49,348 nucleotides of DNA from Paludibacteraceae bacterium (GCA_017546705.1 JAFYSB010000037.1:1-49348), one strand, 5' to 3'; positions 15,911 through 24,600 are shown, numbered from the stretch's first letter. Made by a program: numbers and translations. The notes: generated by a model from the sequence alone, not told the origin.

Positions 15911-16417
15911 TTACCAACTTAAATCATGTTTTAAATTATCATTTACTTTTGTCACATCAATCAAGTTTCTTTCTTTGAATGATGTGAGTAGTTCTTTAAT
16001 TTGGAGCTTTGTCACAACTTCAAAATGTCCTTCTCGCACCATTGGAGATATATAATTAGCTAATTTACCGATATGATTATAATCTAATTCTATCAAATCA
16101 CGATGATTATTTAGCAATTCTTCATTTAATCCCCCTGCCCTTCCTTTACATTTGTCAGAAATCTCTATTTCTATATTATGTAACTCATTTTCATCTAATA
16201 ATACAAAACATAACTTTTCTGCCTTGTCACGCCCTAACGCCAAGGCTACAATGGCTATATCTTTTTCATTTTCATCATTAGAACGCCATGTGCTCAGACA
16301 GTTGTTACTTGTTCTTAGATCAGCAATCGCATCTCCACATATTGTTGGATTTTTTCGATTTACATCTCTATGACCATCCCAACGTTCAAGACTACTTAAC
16401 ATCCTTAACAATTTCAT
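15911..16417 (-). CDS. Unrecognised protein of the defence-like operon
   Basis: A 168-residue protein of no family I recognise. Visible features are an N-terminal part with CGDAIADLRTSNNCLSTWR, a central DIAIVALALGRDKAEKLCFVLLDENEL, and a C-terminal helical part with LLTSFKERNLID. It has no membrane segment or signal peptide, so it is probably cytoplasmic. It starts 4 bases inside the previous gene (ATGA-type overlap), and its end lies just before the GIY-YIG-like gene, which argues that all are made together. No catalytic motif is evident; a partner or specificity role is possible. Confidence 0.55.
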   Translation of the reverse strand: MKLLRMLSSLERWDGHRDVNRKNPTICGDAIADLRTSNNCLSTWRSNDENEKDIAIVALALGRDKAEKLCFVLLDENELHNIEIEISDKCKGRAGGLNEELLNNHRDLIELDYNHIGKLANYISPMVREGHFEVVTKLQIKELLTSFKERNLIDVTKVNDNLKHDLSW

Positions 16418-17115
16418 ACTAATTCCTTCTTTAATTCTAAAACAACGACGTTTGCATATCGCTGTATCAATGGAGATGATATATTGGATGACTCTAATAA
16501 TTTAAGACATTGCTTATCTCTCCATGTTTCAATGGTCATGATAGCAGCCTCTTGGCACATCGGGTTCGGATTTTTAAGACCTAACTCTACTAAAGGGAAA
16601 AAAGTATCTATATCAGCAACTGTCGTTTTAGATTCTATTATCCGAAGTAGACCAGTTATTATGCGATCATCATCCCGATGTCTAGTATATACTCCATACA
16701 ACCACAAGAATGTTGTATATCTATTTTGAGAGATATTCTTCTCCACAAAATCAAGTATAGAATTGTTGTAACCATCTTCAAAATCAGTTCGTTCCAATGA
16801 AACAACGAAATCTTCTTCCTGCAAACGCAATGAATTCAAAAATTCCTCATTGTTTTTATTTATAGAGACACTACTCGTAGAACCTAGTTCTATACCATCT
16901 AATTTTAATGTATCATCATGGAATAACGACTCTGTTTTTTTGCGCACATTAATGGCGTCGTTTTCTAAATAGTCAGATAGTGAATAATTCTTTAATGCTG
17001 GATATTCAATCATCCATCTACTTGATTGAGTAGACTGTTCTAAATATTCTCTAGCACTTTGCATCAAAACATCTATACGTAGAGAAGACAATATTTCGCT
17101 TTCAACATTAATCAT
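16414..17115 (-). CDS. HEAT-like helical protein of the defence-like operon
   Basis: A 233-residue protein. The C-terminal half has repeated helix pairs (RIITGLLRIIESKTTVADIDTFFPLVELGLKNPNPMCQEAAIMTIETWRD), which read like two or three HEAT repeats. The N-terminal half is mixed and unlike anything I can name. Such repeats usually mediate protein contacts. It begins 2 bases after the previous gene and overlaps the next by 4, so it belongs to the same transcript. Confidence 0.55.
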   Translation of the reverse strand: MINVESEILSSLRIDVLMQSAREYLEQSTQSSRWMIEYPALKNYSLSDYLENDAINVRKKTESLFHDDTLKLDGIELGSTSSVSINKNNEEFLNSLRLQEEDFVVSLERTDFEDGYNNSILDFVEKNISQNRYTTFLWLYGVYTRHRDDDRIITGLLRIIESKTTVADIDTFFPLVELGLKNPNPMCQEAAIMTIETWRDKQCLKLLESSNISSPLIQRYANVVVLELKKELV

Positions 17116-17117
17116 AA

Positions 17118-17921
17118 CTACTGCATTAAATAAAAATTGAGGAATGATTCTCCATATCTAGGAGCTTCGGAGCAAAATATTTCAATTTCTTCTTTGTTAA
17201 ATACAAGTGCTTCGTTTGTCCTTGTATTGATATCGAACTCTATTGTATAAATCGGTACTATTTGATTTATCCCTTCTACATTTTGTACATACCTTTCCGT
17301 TTCTAACTTTGAAATATAATTCATCACTATCTTACGATCGCCTATTTTTTCTTCCACATAGAAGGTTTGTGTAAAATTTGTTTCTACTAATTCTGCAACC
17401 TTGAATTGAGAACGACTAAAGATTGAAGCAATCCACTGATTATATTCTTTTTCCTTAATATTTATGACAAACGCAGGAGCAAATGCTATTCTAGTTACTG
17501 AATATTTCGTAATAGCAATTAGTTTCAGAAACGCCTCCTTACATCTTTGCATCCTTTTATTCATCTCATCTAATGAATATTCTGCATGAGAAAAAGATAG
17601 ATAATCCACTTTTTGTGGGGTAAACACGATGCGTTCATTATTGTCTGGTGCTATCAACATCCATTGTCCTGATGGTGAAACTATTTTGTCTCTTATATTA
17701 AGGTCTGGATTTTCAATAGACGGAATCCAATCTGGGAATGCCTCTCCTAATTCCTTAATAACATCCACATTAGGTTTCACTTGAGGCATAAATATAGTAC
17801 CACGTACGCCCCTAATTGTCATTTTTGTTTCCATAGATATATCATTTATTCGGTTCTTATTTCCATTTTCATTATAATGTCTCTTATAGCAAGGAGCAAA
17901 TCTAGTTTTTCTCTCAGTCAT
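17118..17921 (-). CDS. Operon protein, possible TIGR04255-type
   Basis: A 267-residue cytoplasmic protein from the ATG at 17921. The region around PDWIPSIENPDLNIRDKIVSPSGQWMLIAPDNNERIVFTPQKVDYLSFSH has the feel of the TIGR04255 family (a 'W.L...D....I' core followed by a 'Y' strand), but the match is from memory and weak. The first 29 residues are basic and low in conservation character; the ATG at 17834 may be the true start, giving 238 residues. It lies 45 bases downstream of the DUF4276 gene and 2 bases upstream of the HEAT-like gene. Confidence 0.5.
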   Translation of the reverse strand: MTERKTRFAPCYKRHYNENGNKNRINDISMETKMTIRGVRGTIFMPQVKPNVDVIKELGEAFPDWIPSIENPDLNIRDKIVSPSGQWMLIAPDNNERIVFTPQKVDYLSFSHAEYSLDEMNKRMQRCKEAFLKLIAITKYSVTRIAFAPAFVINIKEKEYNQWIASIFSRSQFKVAELVETNFTQTFYVEEKIGDRKIVMNYISKLETERYVQNVEGINQIVPIYTIEFDINTRTNEALVFNKEEIEIFCSEAPRYGESFLNFYLMQ

Positions 17922-17966
17922 CTCTCAGTGATGAGTCGGTTGGTAATCTATTATTGAATTGAAATA

Positions 17967-18629
17967 TTATTCCACTATGTTCTCTATTTGAGTAAGCCAT
18001 TCATTAAATCGTGGACATTTTGTTCTGATAGTTTCAATACCTATAGTTTCGGCTATGATATTTCCGTACACGATTTTATTATAACCTTTAATAATTCGTA
18101 ATAATCGATGAGATGGAGAGGTTTCTGGACTATTGTTAATCATTTCTGGATTCGGATTCCCACTGATCACCTCTACTAATTCTTGCATTCCAACTAACTC
18201 TTCTTGGGGTATTACTTGCTTAAACACATCCACATCACAAAAAAGTAATCCTTCAAATTCATGTAATTGGATATATGGAATAAAACGATAACGCAAATCC
18301 TCATCAATATCTAATTGCATTTGAGTTTCAAGAAAACGCATCCGATCAGTCTTATTAACAATTGTTTGTGCTTCCGTCCATCCAGGAAATTGGTATTTCT
18401 CATATAAACCATAATAATCTATCAACAAAGTGACATATGCTTTTCGATCTTCACGCAAAGTTGTTTCAATTTGTTTCTTCAAGCGATCCCATCGAACAAT
18501 ACCTCCATTAGAATGCTTAATTCTGGGAGCGTGAAGAAATATTTCCATCGATTGGAAATGATTCGTTAATGTTTTATCGCAAAACTCCTGCTCCGTCTCG
18601 CCTTCACATATAATTACAATTCTTTTCAT
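17967..18629 (-). CDS. DUF4276 family protein (TOPRIM-like)
   Basis: A 220-residue protein with the DUF4276 signature: IVIICEGETEQEFCDKTL at the start, LLIDYYGLYEKY...W in the centre, IQLHEFEGLLFCD, PEMINNSPETSPSHRLLRI and IGIETIRTKCPRFNEWL at the end. The acidic start (CEGETE) and LIDYYG resemble TOPRIM metal sites as in OLD nucleases. DUF4276 genes are often next to AAA ATPase genes, as here, with a 5-base gap. Together they would form a split version of an OLD-like ATPase-nuclease. The nuclease function is inference; the family assignment is firm. Confidence 0.85.
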   Translation of the reverse strand: MKRIVIICEGETEQEFCDKTLTNHFQSMEIFLHAPRIKHSNGGIVRWDRLKKQIETTLREDRKAYVTLLIDYYGLYEKYQFPGWTEAQTIVNKTDRMRFLETQMQLDIDEDLRYRFIPYIQLHEFEGLLFCDVDVFKQVIPQEELVGMQELVEVISGNPNPEMINNSPETSPSHRLLRIIKGYNKIVYGNIIAETIGIETIRTKCPRFNEWLTQIENIVE

Positions 18630-18634
18630 AATGC

Positions 18635-19708
18635 TTAATTGTTATTTGGGTGCCCACCTGAAATTATATTTCGTTTCCACAAATCGTCCAATGTATAATC
18701 TTCAAGCCACTCACCTAGTTGGTCTGCAGATAAACGGTTATAAACACTTTCTCCTTGTTTCTGATCTACAGTCAAAACATCTTCTGGTTGGAAATGACCA
18801 ATTAAATCCGTTGATTGTGTAGCGGCAATTACCTGACAACCGCGTTGTGCGGCAGATTTAATCATTCCTGCCAATTTTGCTATAGCAAATGGATGCAATC
18901 CCAACTCTGGTTCGTCAATAATAATTGTCTGAGGTAATGATGGTTGCAAAAACAAAGTAGTAAGCGCTATAAATCTTATAGTTCCATCTGATAAATCATT
19001 TACTCTATATACAACGCCATATTTATCTTCCCATTGCAGTCTAATATTATTCTCAGTATCCGGTACTAATTTAAAATTATGGAAGTAAGGTGCTACAGAT
19101 TGAATAGTTCTTACTATTCTATTGTATACAATCAAGTTGGATTGTTGGATTCCATATAGAAACGCAGCTAAATTTTCACCATCGTGATATAGTACATGCC
19201 GTCCCGTTTCTGCATTTGACACCTTGGTAAATGGAGAATTCTTACTTGTATCATGAAAATGATATTTTTTCAATTCTTCTAAATACTTACGAATATATTC
19301 AGCACGAGGAATCGTATTGTATTGCAATTTAGACTCAGAAGAAAAAGATGAAATATCATACGCATTTGGTGCATACGGATTTTTATCATACCATAGGTTT
19401 TCTTCTGTTATAATGAATTTGTCTTGTCCCGAAGTTAACACGAAAGAATAAGCATTGCTATTTTCGAATGTTAACTTTACAGATATTTTCTCCGTTATTT
19501 TTCGACCTTGAAAGAGAAATGAGTCCATTCCACCATTTAACGACACATGCTCTTGTAAATTTCTTGCGTACATAGCACGTAAGAAGGTAAAGAATGATAA
19601 CAGATTGGATTTTCCACTTCCATTTGCACCAATCAATAAATTAATCGGCTGCAAGGTTATCGTCTGATTCTTTATTGATTTATATCCTGCAATTTCTATT
19701 TTTTTCAT
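18635..19708 (-). CDS. AAA ATPase (OLD/SMC-like), first gene of the defence-like operon
   Basis: A 357-residue AAA ATPase of the AAA_15/AAA_21 kind. Walker A is GANGSGKS at residues 27-34. The C-terminal half has the signature-like VNDLSDGTIRFIALTTLF, Walker B TIIIDEPELGLHP, and the switch His/Thr in QVIAATQSTDLIGHF. The middle (residues about 80-230) is a helical insertion. Such ATPases drive a partner nuclease or toxin in OLD, Gabija, Septu and related systems. Its partner here is probably the DUF4276 protein 5 bases downstream. It has its own consensus promoter at 19790-19821 with a leader of about 75 nt. Confidence 0.9.
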   Translation of the reverse strand: MKKIEIAGYKSIKNQTITLQPINLLIGANGSGKSNLLSFFTFLRAMYARNLQEHVSLNGGMDSFLFQGRKITEKISVKLTFENSNAYSFVLTSGQDKFIITEENLWYDKNPYAPNAYDISSFSSESKLQYNTIPRAEYIRKYLEELKKYHFHDTSKNSPFTKVSNAETGRHVLYHDGENLAAFLYGIQQSNLIVYNRIVRTIQSVAPYFHNFKLVPDTENNIRLQWEDKYGVVYRVNDLSDGTIRFIALTTLFLQPSLPQTIIIDEPELGLHPFAIAKLAGMIKSAAQRGCQVIAATQSTDLIGHFQPEDVLTVDQKQGESVYNRLSADQLGEWLEDYTLDDLWKRNIISGGHPNNN

Positions 19709-19789
19709 ATTTAAGAATTTATATTGATTACATAAAACCTATATTTCCATATCTTTTACACATATTCAGTTATCCTATCTAACCGCCTG

Positions 19790-19821
19790 CAAAGTTACAA
19801 AAAATTTTTGGATTATGCAAA
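19790..19821 (-). promoter_or_regulatory. Bacteroidetes promoter for the AAA-DUF4276 operon
   Basis: TTTG (19818-19821), a 20-nt spacer and TAACTTTG (19790-19797) on the minus strand. It lies just beyond the end of the aminotransferase gene (19833), so the operon can be transcribed independently of the glycan genes. Confidence 0.75.
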
Positions 19822-19832
19822 TTACAATTCTT

Positions 19833-20918
19833 CTACAGTGTTTCTAATATTGTATTTGCGATGCGTTCTACATCCTCAACTGGTAACGTATAGTACAATG
19901 GCAAGCACAAAATACGAGAAGCGATATCCTCTGATTGTGGCATTGCTACATATGGTACAATATCCGAGAAGGTATTCAATGAAGGATAGAAATATCTACG
20001 GGCAAAGACCTTTTCTGCTTGCAAAGCTTTCTCTACACGCAATAATGTTTCCTCAGAATCAAAGATCACAGGGAAATAGCTATAGTTGCAACTATCCTCA
20101 TTAATCTGTTGAAAGGTCAAACTTGGATTCACTTCCAACAAACTCTTATAGAGCATATACTTCTCTTTACGGTCATCCAATGCCGCTTGAAGGTATTTCA
20201 AATTGGCGAGACCCACAGAAGCATGTACCTCTGTCATCTTCAAGTTAGATCCCTCCTCAACGATATTCGTTTTGTCCTCAGAGAATCCAAAGAAACGGAT
20301 GCGTTTCATCTTAGCATCTAATTCCGCATCATTGGTAAAGCACCCCCCACCCTCGCCAGAATTTAGCATCTTGGTCGCATGGTAACTGGTGCAAGAAACA
20401 TCGCCATAAGAAAAGATGCTCTTGCCCTTATATTGTACACCTACTGAGTGGCAAGCATCGTAAATAACTTTCAAATTATGCTTCTTTGCAATCGCCTCAA
20501 TTGCCTCAATCTCGCAGGTATTACCAAACACATGCACAGGCATGATAGCTACAGTATTAGGCGTTATAGCGGCCTCTATCTTAGCTGGGTCAATATTCAA
20601 TGTGTCCGGATTGATGTCTGCATATACTGGCACACAGCCCTCGTACATAATGGCGCTAGTAGTCGCAATAAATGAGAATGGCGAGGTGATGATCTCACCT
20701 TTCACACCTAAAGCACGGATAGCTAACTGCAATGCTATGGTACCATTGACTACCACCGTATGATTCGACACACCATGCCACTCTGCCACCTCACGTTCAA
20801 ACTGCTGGAGCAAGGGGCCATTGTGCGTCATCACGCCCGAATCCCATACCTTTTGTAGGTATTCATTCACTTCATTTAGTGGTGCCAAAGTAGGCATTGT
20901 TACATATATATTCTTCAT
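19833..20918 (-). CDS. DegT/DnrJ/EryC1/StrS sugar aminotransferase
   Basis: A 361-residue PLP enzyme that transfers an amino group to a keto group of a nucleotide sugar. Family signs are GPLLQQFEREVAEWHGV, VVNGTIALQLAIRALGV, VYADINPDTLNIDP, YDACHSVGVQYKGK, and SYHATKMLNSGEGGGC with the PLP lysine. With the 2,3-dehydratase and 3-reductase upstream, the likely substrate is NDP-4-keto-2,6-dideoxyhexose and the product a 4-amino-2,4,6-trideoxyhexose; the exact position is inference. It follows the reductase gene by 49 bases, a gap filled with TTTAA-rich repeats. Confidence 0.9.
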   Translation of the reverse strand: MKNIYVTMPTLAPLNEVNEYLQKVWDSGVMTHNGPLLQQFEREVAEWHGVSNHTVVVNGTIALQLAIRALGVKGEIITSPFSFIATTSAIMYEGCVPVYADINPDTLNIDPAKIEAAITPNTVAIMPVHVFGNTCEIEAIEAIAKKHNLKVIYDACHSVGVQYKGKSIFSYGDVSCTSYHATKMLNSGEGGGCFTNDAELDAKMKRIRFFGFSEDKTNIVEEGSNLKMTEVHASVGLANLKYLQAALDDRKEKYMLYKSLLEVNPSLTFQQINEDSCNYSYFPVIFDSEETLLRVEKALQAEKVFARRYFYPSLNTFSDIVPYVAMPQSEDIASRILCLPLYYTLPVEDVERIANTILETL

Positions 20919-20967
20919 ATTCTGTTTAATGTTTAATGAGTTAGTGTTTAACGATTTAACGATTCGC

Positions 20968-21933
20968 TCACTCCTTCACTCCTACTTCATTCTCTTTAAT
21001 ACGCATCAAGACTTTTGTCTGATTCAAAAACTCATTTCTCCATTCCTCTGCATGGGTAGCATAATTAGCCACAAAATAGCGCATTTCTTCTTCAAAATGG
21101 TTGCATGCAGGCATTTGATGGGATGTCTGACCCTCTTGCGTTTCAATAATCAATGTACTGCAGAAGTCTGGTGGCAAAGCATAAGCACGCTCCAACAACA
21201 AGACTCCTTTGCTTCCCCAAAGAACTTGTTGGCTCTTGTATTTATTGTTAAAGCCAGTTACTAGATTAGCCACTCGACCGTTGCCAAAGTCTAGCAATAT
21301 GGTCGCATGTGTCTCAACCTCACAACCATCCTCTTTACTCAACACGGCATACACATGTTGTGGTTCGCAACCATAAAAATGACGAGCAGAGTGAACCAAA
21401 TACGCACATGCATCTAAAACACAACCACCACCCAGCGATTTTTTGTAGCGGAAGTCTGTTGCAGCTATCGGAGGAAAACCAAACCATCCTTGGAACAACT
21501 GTACATCGCCTATAGCGCCATCTGCGATCAGTTGATTCTTCACCTTATGCTGTGCATGGAATTGATACATAAATCCCTCAAAGATAGGGATATTATACTG
21601 CATGCCCAATTCAGCCATTCGTTCGGCATCAGCCATAGAACCAGCCAAAGGTTTCTCGCACAAAATATTCTTGCGATATGGCGCTACCTGCTCTACGATC
21701 AGCAGATGGATGGCATTAGGAGTTGAGATATAAACCGACTCAAACTCATAGGTATTCAACACATGTTGCAGATCCGTCTCAAATGGCACGCCGAAGCGTT
21801 CTGCTACGATAGCACGCTTATTCTCGTCGGTATCTACCACGCATACCACTTCTGTAACACCAGAATTCATCAATGCAGGGATAGAACAGCGTTGGGCTAT
21901 ATTACCACATCCTATTACAACAAATTTCATCAT
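20968..21933 (-). CDS. Gfo/Idh/MocA oxidoreductase, probable NDP-sugar 3-ketoreductase
   Basis: A 321-residue NAD(P)-dependent oxidoreductase. The N-terminal Rossmann fold starts FVVIGCGNIAQR, and the family dyad appears as NILCEKPLAGS (the conserved EKP). GGGCVLDACAYLVHSARHFYG follows in the C-terminal domain. Members next to NDP-hexose 2,3-dehydratases (as in SpnN, KijD10 and TylC2) reduce the 3-keto group to give NDP-4-keto-2,6-dideoxyhexose. The gene overlaps the dehydratase gene by 4 bases (ATGA), which supports this pairing. Confidence 0.88.
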   Translation of the reverse strand: MMKFVVIGCGNIAQRCSIPALMNSGVTEVVCVVDTDENKRAIVAERFGVPFETDLQHVLNTYEFESVYISTPNAIHLLIVEQVAPYRKNILCEKPLAGSMADAERMAELGMQYNIPIFEGFMYQFHAQHKVKNQLIADGAIGDVQLFQGWFGFPPIAATDFRYKKSLGGGCVLDACAYLVHSARHFYGCEPQHVYAVLSKEDGCEVETHATILLDFGNGRVANLVTGFNNKYKSQQVLWGSKGVLLLERAYALPPDFCSTLIIETQEGQTSHQMPACNHFEEEMRYFVANYATHAEEWRNEFLNQTKVLMRIKENEVGVKE

Positions 21934-23297
21934 ATATACTTGATAGCAGCTATTAGACTGCGAGCTTGAATGTTCAAATAATTATTGTAGCGCAAAAAAT
22001 CATTAATCTGACCCAAAGTTAACCATTGATAGGTAGCAGGGAGTTCCGTTGGGAATTCATCATCTGCTACAATCAGCATATTGCGATTTTGCTCGTGGTA
22101 GAAGCGACCACCTTCCTCAGACTGAAGGGTGTCGAAGATCACTTGCTCAGGTTTGGCATTTAGCACATAGTCTGTAAATGGTGGTTTGATTGCGCCATTG
22201 AAGACATTACCTGTCAAGCATTGTACAGTAGGCGCCAACTCGAAGACATCTAAGTTACCACATTCCAATTTGGCTTGCACCAAGAAATGCAACACACCAT
22301 TGATCTGCTTTACCACGAAAGCACAGAGTCCTTGCTGCATCGGTTGAACTAATGGTTGGCACCATGAGCGCACCTCACGGTTATCAATGCTCACACGCAC
22401 ACCCATCACACGGAAATACTTGCCATCATGACGAGCGATCTCGTGATCTGCAATATACCAATCGGATATCTCATTGAGTGGTACACGCGATACCGACAAA
22501 TCGTAACTAGCTTTGAGGTTGGTTAACCAAGATAGAATCTCAGGTAAGGTGTGCAGACCATCTTTGCGCTGCGCAGAAGTCATCATGCTTTGTCCAAGTG
22601 GCGACATTGTTGCCAGAGAAACTTCGGCTTGGTATTGCGTAAAGTCGATACCTGAAATCACCGTGCGGGTGTCCATATTCACTAGATTGTCGTGCTGCAT
22701 CAGTTCCTTGATCTGACCGAGTGTCATCCAGCAGAAGTCCTCATATACAGGCACTTCCTCATCGACCTTGATGATAATATTGCGGTTACGCTTGCGCAAG
22801 AAACGAGCACCCTGCTCCGATTGGAGTTGATCTAGAATGATTTGATGGGGCTGGGCATTGCGGAAATAATCTAAGTAGGCGACTTTTTTACCACCATGCA
22901 CTTGGGTATAGTTGCTCTTTGTAGCTTGGATAGTAGGCGAGATTTGCACACAGTTTACATTGCCTGGCTCAATCTTCGTCTGCATCAAGAAGTATAGTAC
23001 CCCATCCATCTCTTTGGTTAAAATACCCAAGTAGCCAATCTCAGGTTGATTGATGATAGGTTGCGACCATTGATATGGCTTTGGGTAATCTGTAGAAACC
23101 TGAATACCTTCTATTGAGAAGAACTTACCCGATTGGTGATGCAGACTACCATCCTCTGCCATATGCCATCCTTCCATTTCTGCAAAGGGAATCTCCTCTA
23201 CAGAAACATGTACCTCTTGGTTACGACGCAAAATCCATTGATGAATCTCTTGCGTCGAGCAGAAAGGGTTATCCGTATGTACAAGTGATTTTAGCAT
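21930..23297 (-). CDS. NDP-hexose 2,3-dehydratase
   Basis: A 455-residue protein built of two similar halves, as usual for this family (EryBVI, TylCVI, SpnO). The repeated segments are visible: FLMQTKIEPGNVNCVQISPTIQATKSNY in the first half and FLVQAKLECGNLDVFELAPTVQCLTGN in the second; RFLRKRNRNIII and RFYHEQNRNMLI; MTLGQIKELM and LTLGQINDFL. The enzyme removes water across C2-C3 of an NDP-4-keto-6-deoxyhexose, the committed step to 2-deoxy sugars. The ATG at 23297 is chosen over a TTG at 23303. It follows wzt by 2 bases and overlaps the reductase by 4. Confidence 0.92.
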   Translation of the reverse strand: MLKSLVHTDNPFCSTQEIHQWILRRNQEVHVSVEEIPFAEMEGWHMAEDGSLHHQSGKFFSIEGIQVSTDYPKPYQWSQPIINQPEIGYLGILTKEMDGVLYFLMQTKIEPGNVNCVQISPTIQATKSNYTQVHGGKKVAYLDYFRNAQPHQIILDQLQSEQGARFLRKRNRNIIIKVDEEVPVYEDFCWMTLGQIKELMQHDNLVNMDTRTVISGIDFTQYQAEVSLATMSPLGQSMMTSAQRKDGLHTLPEILSWLTNLKASYDLSVSRVPLNEISDWYIADHEIARHDGKYFRVMGVRVSIDNREVRSWCQPLVQPMQQGLCAFVVKQINGVLHFLVQAKLECGNLDVFELAPTVQCLTGNVFNGAIKPPFTDYVLNAKPEQVIFDTLQSEEGGRFYHEQNRNMLIVADDEFPTELPATYQWLTLGQINDFLRYNNYLNIQARSLIAAIKYI

Positions 23298-23299
23298 TA

Positions 23300-24586
23300 T
23301 CAACTTAGTTTTTTCTCGGTATAATCAAACTTAGGTGTGATATCTCCAGGTTCTTTACCCATCCAGCCACCGATTGCTATTGCACGATTAGCCAATGTGA
23401 ATGAGATAAAGTCTTGTTCATGCATTAGACATTCTATATTGCTTGGCTGACTAAATGCCATAAAATCAAATGCATAACTACCCCAGTTAAAAAAGTCTTT
23501 AGGCAGATGACAAATTTGCTCGTACTCACCTGCTTCATGTCGTGTATCGTAGCAACGGCCTCCACCACCCGTAGAGAACATACGCTCGCCTTGCTCGTTC
23601 TTCATATGCATGGTAATCCAAAACTTCTCGTGTGGTTGGGTCAGACGATAACGAATCACAACCTCTAAGTCATCGGTCACACGCATCACATCAGTAAACT
23701 GACCACCTTTAGGGCGAACACCTATCTCCAACAACTCAAAACCATTTCTGCCTTTAAGTGGTTCGTTGTACACCTTATAGTTATCAATTGCATTATCACC
23801 ACGCAAATAACGCGTTACGATAGGATCAATATCACCAGACTCAAGCAACATACCATCCTTCAGGATAATACCATGCTTACAGAGACTCTTCACGCTGGTC
23901 ATGTTATGACTCACAAACAACACCGTACGTCCTTCGCCACGGGAAACATCTTGCATCTTGCCGATGGCTTTCTTTTGGAACTCGGCGTCGCCGACGGCGA
24001 GGACTTCGTCCACAACCAAGATCTCGGGGTCTAAGTGCGCAGCCACAGCGAAGCCCAAACGAACGGTCATACCGCTACTATAACGTTTCACAGGCGTGTC
24101 GATATATTTCTCGCAGCCAGAGAAAGCAACAATCTCGTCCAACTTACCAGCGATCTCCTGCTTGGTCATACCCATGATGGCACCATTCATGAAGATGTTC
24201 TCACGACCAGTCATCTCAGGGTGGAAGCCCGTACCGACCTCCAAGAGAGAGGCGATGCGACCGCGGGCACGGATAGTGCCCACAGTGGGACCAGTGACCT
24301 TACTGAGGAGTTTGAGGAGCGTACTCTTGCCTGCGCCGTTCTTGCCGATGATGCCGACGACGTCACCTTGCTCCACCTTGAAGTCGATATCGCGGAGCGC
24401 CCATACATACTCTGAGTCGGCTTTCTGGGTACGGTCGTTCACCGAACCGATCTTCAGATATGGGTCTTCCTTGCGCAGGATGGCGGTCTGCCACCAGCGA
24501 TTGAGGTCGTGGCTGATAGTGCCTGTGGACACCAGTCCCAGGCGGTATTGTTTGCCTACGTGGTTAAATTCGATTGCTGTTGCCAT
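23300..24586 (-). CDS. wzt: ABC transporter ATPase of polysaccharide export, Wzt type with C-terminal glycan-binding domain
   Basis: A 428-residue ATPase. The first 250 residues carry Walker A GIIGKNGAGKSTLL, signature KRYSSGMTVRLGFAVA and Walker B EILVVDEVLAVGD, with the FHPEMTGRENIF and early-sheet features of the TagH/Wzt group. Residues about 270-420 are a beta-sandwich extension that in Wzt recognises the end of the finished O-polysaccharide. The membrane partner Wzm, normally next to it, is not in this window. It begins the segment with three sugar genes and would be transcribed from upstream of 24586, where no consensus promoter was seen. Confidence 0.92.
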   Translation of the reverse strand: MATAIEFNHVGKQYRLGLVSTGTISHDLNRWWQTAILRKEDPYLKIGSVNDRTQKADSEYVWALRDIDFKVEQGDVVGIIGKNGAGKSTLLKLLSKVTGPTVGTIRARGRIASLLEVGTGFHPEMTGRENIFMNGAIMGMTKQEIAGKLDEIVAFSGCEKYIDTPVKRYSSGMTVRLGFAVAAHLDPEILVVDEVLAVGDAEFQKKAIGKMQDVSRGEGRTVLFVSHNMTSVKSLCKHGIILKDGMLLESGDIDPIVTRYLRGDNAIDNYKVYNEPLKGRNGFELLEIGVRPKGGQFTDVMRVTDDLEVVIRYRLTQPHEKFWITMHMKNEQGERMFSTGGGGRCYDTRHEAGEYEQICHLPKDFFNWGSYAFDFMAFSQPSNIECLMHEQDFISFTLANRAIAIGGWMGKEPGDITPKFDYTEKKLS

Positions 24587-24600
24587 TGTGTTTAATTTTT

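Noticed and set aside
20341-20353. C-rich run in the aminotransferase gene
   Set aside because: The longest run is six C, interrupted by A, and encodes the conserved GEGGGC motif.
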